Of a DNA stretch of 19,625 nt, positions 16,880 to 19,625 are shown piece after piece; positions within the stretch are counted from its first letter, which is position 1; every line of letters starts with the position of its first letter. The notes under the pieces were generated by a model. It was not told where the DNA came from. It saw nothing but the letters and a program-made list of their open reading frames with translations, and ran no database searches. Origin of the DNA: Rheinheimera sp. (lineage in GTDB: Bacteria > Pseudomonadota > Gammaproteobacteria > Enterobacterales > Alteromonadaceae). The stretch lies in contig NZ_JAIWOI010000351.1 of the NCBI RefSeq assembly GCF_020217005.1, positions 1 to 19,625 of the forward strand. Direction: 5' to 3'. Position numbers and translations under genes: made by a program.

Positions 16880-17235
16880 ATAGCTTTAAGTTCGCCAATG
16901 CTTTCTGCTACTAAGGCTCTAGATATCAGATGTTCTGCGTTGCGTACCGAACCATCTTTACTTAATACAACGATAGCAAAACTAATGCAGGCTTTCTGAG
17001 TTGAGGTAGCTGGGGTGTTATCTTCAAAATTAAATCCCGCTTGATTTAGCAGCCACCTTGCCTCTTGAGTCCCATCAATTACTTTTTGAAGAGCCTTATT
17101 TAATAATCCTTCTTCTTTCATTAGACTGTTTCCATCGTTCTGTATCGTTAATAGGAATTTGATATTCTTTCCTTTTGGGACAATTGTAAAGCTTTTTGTA
17201 TTTTCATTCGGAGGTACGCTGGTAGAACATGCCAA
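16861..17235 (-). CDS. Unrecognised 124-residue protein beside tnsA
   Basis: No family is recognised. The frame begins at TTG 17235 (an in-frame TAG lies four codons upstream) and reads ACSTSVPPNENTKSFTIVPKG, then a mixed beta segment (NIKFLLTIQNDG), and two helical parts (EEGLLNKALQKVIDGTQEARWLLNQAGF; NAEHLISRALVAESIGELKAIVNEIH) around a central strand AISFAIVVLSKDG-like region. No signal peptide or membrane helix is seen. It is AT-rich like the nuclease gene downstream and is 109 bases from it, so both could form one leftward unit. Its start overlaps the tnsA start by seven bases on the opposite strand, which is unusual; ATG at residue 39 is an alternative start that would avoid the overlap. 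Confidence 0.55.
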   Translation of the reverse strand: MACSTSVPPNENTKSFTIVPKGKNIKFLLTIQNDGNSLMKEEGLLNKALQKVIDGTQEARWLLNQAGFNFEDNTPATSTQKACISFAIVVLSKDGSVRNAEHLISRALVAESIGELKAIVNEIH

Positions 17236-17882
17236 TCCGCAACATCCCTAAAAACTACCGCAACGTGACTGGCGTTGCAGCTAACTCGAAGTCAGAAGGT
17301 AAGGCTATGTTTGAGTCTACCCTGGAGCGGGATTGGCTGACGTTGCTGCAGTTTTCTGCTGAGGTGGAAAGCTTTGAAGTGCAGCCAGTGAAGATCAAAT
17401 GGGTGGATGCTGAAGGGAAAAACCATACTTATACGCCGGATGTATTGGTGTATTACCATCAGGCTAGTACCAAGCCTTTGCTGTGCGAAGTGAAATACCG
17501 TGATGAGCTTCGGGAAAACTGGACGCAGTTTAAACCTAAGTTTCAGGCTGCGTACCGGTATGCCAAAGAGCGTGGCTGGCGTTTTAAGCTGATCACTGAG
17601 CGGCGGGTTCGTACCACGTTGCTTGATAATGCTAAATTTCTGCTGCCATTTACCCGCCGAGTCACCTCTGAAGCAGAACAAATCCCTGTCCTATTGGATA
17701 AATTGGCGCTGCAGCCAAGCACAACAGTGCAAAGCCTGCTGAATTCAATTGACGCCAACCCCATGATTCAGGCTGAATATATTCCAGTGTTATGGTATCT
17801 GGTAGGGACACATCAGGTGGGAATGGATTTGACTCAGAAGCTGACAATGACAAGCGTTATCCGGAGTTTGAATAATGGCTAA
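17229..17882 (+). CDS. tnsA: Tn7-like transposase endonuclease subunit TnsA
   Basis: TnsA cuts the 5' strands at the transposon ends while TnsB cuts and joins the 3' strands, giving cut-and-paste transposition. The 217-residue product starts with MPIRNIPKNYRNVTG, a common TnsA N-terminus. The PD-(D/E)XK nuclease core is visible: acidic FESTLERDW (E29, E33), TPDVLV with D71 and EVK with E87 and K89. A C-terminal helical/winged-helix part (about 150-217) should contact TnsC. The ATG start is supported by the conserved N-terminus, although GGAGGT is 12 bases away. The last 8 bases overlap tnsB, typical of an operon. No promoter is obvious; it would have to lie inside the antisense 124-residue gene. 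Confidence 0.93.
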   Translation: MPIRNIPKNYRNVTGVAANSKSEGKAMFESTLERDWLTLLQFSAEVESFEVQPVKIKWVDAEGKNHTYTPDVLVYYHQASTKPLLCEVKYRDELRENWTQFKPKFQAAYRYAKERGWRFKLITERRVRTTLLDNAKFLLPFTRRVTSEAEQIPVLLDKLALQPSTTVQSLLNSIDANPMIQAEYIPVLWYLVGTHQVGMDLTQKLTMTSVIRSLNNG

Positions 17883-19625
17883 GGTGGCTCTGGTTGAATT
17901 AGAGCCAGGCAAACTTGTGTCCTATCAGGGTAAAACGCATCGTATTCGCCGCATAGATTCCTTTGATCGTATTGAACTGCTGGATGATGATAATCAGGCT
18001 GTTGTTATTGCCAATATCGAAGATTTACAACCAGCCACACCATCGACTGAACTAACTCATACTGATCTGCAATCCATTGACGACAAAGCTTGGGCTGTGG
18101 CCAAGAAACGCCACGAAGTTATTAAACCTTTGCTGGGGATGCCGAACCGCACTCGGGGTGATGTTGCTACATCGGCTGCTATGCATAGCGTACACATTAA
18201 TACCATCTATGGTTGGTTACGTAGCTATGAGCAAAGCGGGTTACTTTCATCTTTGTTACCCAGAGCCCGCAGTGATAAAGGTGCCGCCAAACTGAACCCG
18301 CAGGTTGAGCAAATTATTAGCGAGGCAATTCAAAGCGAATACCTTACCAGGCAGAAAAAGAGCAAACAAAAAGTTTGTGATGAAGTTCGTAAGCAATGTT
18401 TAAAGCTTAATTTGCCGGTGCCACACGACAACAGTATCCGTAACCGGATTAAGCAGCTGCAGGGCGAGTTAGTTGCTGCCAGCCGGTTAGGCCGGAAGAC
18501 TGCTGATTTAAGTTACAAACCGCATGAGGGGAGTTTTCCTGGCGCAGATTACCCTCTGGCTGTTGTGCAAATTGACCATACCAAGCTGGATATTATCCTG
18601 GTGGATGACCACTACCGTCAGCCTATTGGCAGGCCCTGGATCACTCTGGCGTTTGATGTACATAGCCGAATGGTGGAAGGCTTTTATGTTTCCTTCGATC
18701 CGCCAAGTGCCTTGTCTACAGGGCTTTGTTTAACTCACGCTATATTGACCAAAGATAAATGGCTGGCTCGTTACCCTACGCAAAATCAGTGGCCCGTGTG
18801 GGGATTACCAAGCAAGGTGCATTTGGATAATGCCAAAGAGTTTCGGGGCAGCATGTTGCAACGGGGCTGCGACGAATACGGTATTGATTTGGAATGGCGT
18901 CCCGTTGGGCGGCCAAATTTTGGAGCTCATGTGGAAAGGGCATTAGGTTCTTTTGCAACCGAGATCCATACACTGCCAGGCACCACTTTTTCCAACCCAA
19001 GGCAGAAAGGGGAATACGACTCAGAAGGTAAGGCAGCACTTACTTTGTCTGAGTTTGAAGCCTGGTTAACCATTTATATTGTCGATGTATATCACCAGCG
19101 ATTACACAGTAGTTTAGGCATGTCACCACAACAGGCCTGGAATAAAGGCATTCTTGGTAGCAACGAACAACCAGGCTCAGGCCTGCCGGCAAAGATTGTC
19201 GACGACTTTAAACTCAGGCTGGACCTGATGCCATTTGAGCTCAGAACCATTCAGGATTACGGTGTACAGATTGACGAAATTCACTATTACAGTGATGTGC
19301 TGCGGATATGGATTAACGCTCCTGATCCAAAAGAGCCACGGCGTAAACGCAAGTTTATGTTCCGGCGCGACCCACGGGATCTAAGCCAAATTTGGTTCTA
19401 CGACCCCGAGTTAGCCACTTATTACCCTATTCCATACCGAAACATGGCTCACCCGCCTATTAGCATTTGGGAGCTGCGTGAGGCCCGTAAGCGAGCGTTG
19501 GATTCGGGTAAAAAGGATATTGACGAGCGCGCCATTTTTGATGCCTATGAGCGCATGCGGGAAATTGAAAGTAAGGCCGTACAAACCAGCAAAGCGGTTC
19601 GGCGTATGGATCAGCGCCGCAAAAC
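17875..19625 (+). CDS. tnsB: Tn7-like transposase TnsB (DDE), 3' end cut off by window
   Basis: TnsB is the DDE recombinase that binds the transposon ends and performs 3' cleavage and strand transfer. The frame is open from ATG 17875 to the window end, 583 codons, so the gene continues beyond 19625. An N-terminal DNA-binding region with a helix-turn-helix (about 94-125, HINTIYGWLRSYEQSG) precedes the integrase-fold core: D234 in VQIDHTKLD, D318 in HLDNAKEF and E354 in AHVERALGSF, so the D-E spacing is the canonical 35 residues. LPGTTFSN follows, a common motif of Tn7/Tn5053-type transposases, then a Mu-transposase-like C-terminal barrel (about 430-510). All catalytic residues are intact, so the element may be active. 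tnsC and tniQ/tnsD genes are expected downstream but are not in view. Confidence 0.95.
   Translation, partial: MAKVALVELEPGKLVSYQGKTHRIRRIDSFDRIELLDDDNQAVVIANIEDLQPATPSTELTHTDLQSIDDKAWAVAKKRHEVIKPLLGMPNRTRGDVATSAAMHSVHINTIYGWLRSYEQSGLLSSLLPRARSDKGAAKLNPQVEQIISEAIQSEYLTRQKKSKQKVCDEVRKQCLKLNLPVPHDNSIRNRIKQLQGELVAASRLGRKTADLSYKPHEGSFPGADYPLAVVQIDHTKLDIILVDDHYRQPIGRPWITLAFDVHSRMVEGFYVSFDPPSALSTGLCLTHAILTKDKWLARYPTQNQWPVWGLPSKVHLDNAKEFRGSMLQRGCDEYGIDLEWRPVGRPNFGAHVERALGSFATEIHTLPGTTFSNPRQKGEYDSEGKAALTLSEFEAWLTIYIVDVYHQRLHSSLGMSPQQAWNKGILGSNEQPGSGLPAKIVDDFKLRLDLMPFELRTIQDYGVQIDEIHYYSDVLRIWINAPDPKEPRRKRKFMFRRDPRDLSQIWFYDPELATYYPIPYRNMAHPPISIWELREARKRALDSGKKDIDERAIFDAYERMREIESKAVQTSKAVRRMDQRRK

Larger units (their letters stand above)
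15726..19625 (+). mobile_element. Tn7-like transposon, partial, outer end unresolved
   Basis: Intact tnsA and tnsB in the usual order and overlap define a Tn7-like element entering from the right. Two AT-rich leftward genes lie between the host PilZ gene and tnsA, leaving no room for an end directly upstream of tnsA unless the 124-residue ORF is not a gene. I therefore place the element from about the nuclease gene outward; the exact left boundary probably falls in 15461-15725. Terminal TGT/ACA ends and a 5-bp target duplication could not be verified because the other end is outside the window. Confidence 0.65.

Noticed and set aside
17292..17853. Minus-strand open frames opposite tnsA
   Set aside because: The plus strand encodes a complete TnsA with catalytic residues; the antisense frames have no recognisable features.

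Overview
The window looks like a gammaproteobacterial chromosome, most likely an Alteromonadales or Chromatiaceae-type marine or freshwater genus such as Rheinheimera. This assignment is inferred from the gene order folP-glmM-tpiA-secG-tRNA-Leu-tRNA-fMet-rimP-nusA-infB-rbfA-truB-rpsO-pnp-nlpI, the length and sequence of each protein compared with E. coli, and moderate GC. No rRNA or database match supports it.

Region 1 (1-3343) holds the end of folP (folate synthesis), glmM (UDP-GlcNAc precursor), tpiA (glycolysis), secG (Sec translocon) and a tRNA-Leu(GAG). The genes are packed with short overlaps. Region 2 (3369-3858) is a strong tRNA-type promoter, an initiator tRNA, a partial copy of the 3' half of that tRNA, and a densely structured leader ending in two tandem intrinsic terminators directly before the rimP ribosome binding site. 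Region 3 (3859-10417) is the classic translation/transcription operon rimP-nusA-infB-rbfA-truB-rpsO, with ribosome maturation, transcription elongation, initiation factor and pseudouridylation functions. rpsO has its own promoter, a leader hairpin that may be an S15 autoregulatory site, and a clear terminator.

Region 4 (10418-10858) is non-coding and contains three copies of a 49-bp repeat, two of them inside a 78-bp composite of small hairpins, followed by the pnp leader. Region 5 (10859-15460) carries pnp, the lipoprotein gene nlpI, a second lipoprotein gene with Sel1-like repeats and a putative zinc-protease motif, and a convergent PilZ-domain gene.

Region 6 (15461-19625) is accessory DNA. 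It begins with a palindrome-rich spacer, followed by two AT-rich leftward genes: a PD-(D/E)XK nuclease-like protein and an unrecognised 124-residue protein. These abut, and slightly overlap, a rightward tnsA-tnsB pair of a Tn7-like transposon whose tnsB runs off the window. The layout suggests that a defence-like cargo pair sits between the transposon end and tnsA, rather than at the usual distal cargo position. The outer transposon end could not be fixed. This region is the best candidate for something undescribed; the tandem-terminator rimP leader and the rpsO-pnp repeats are next.
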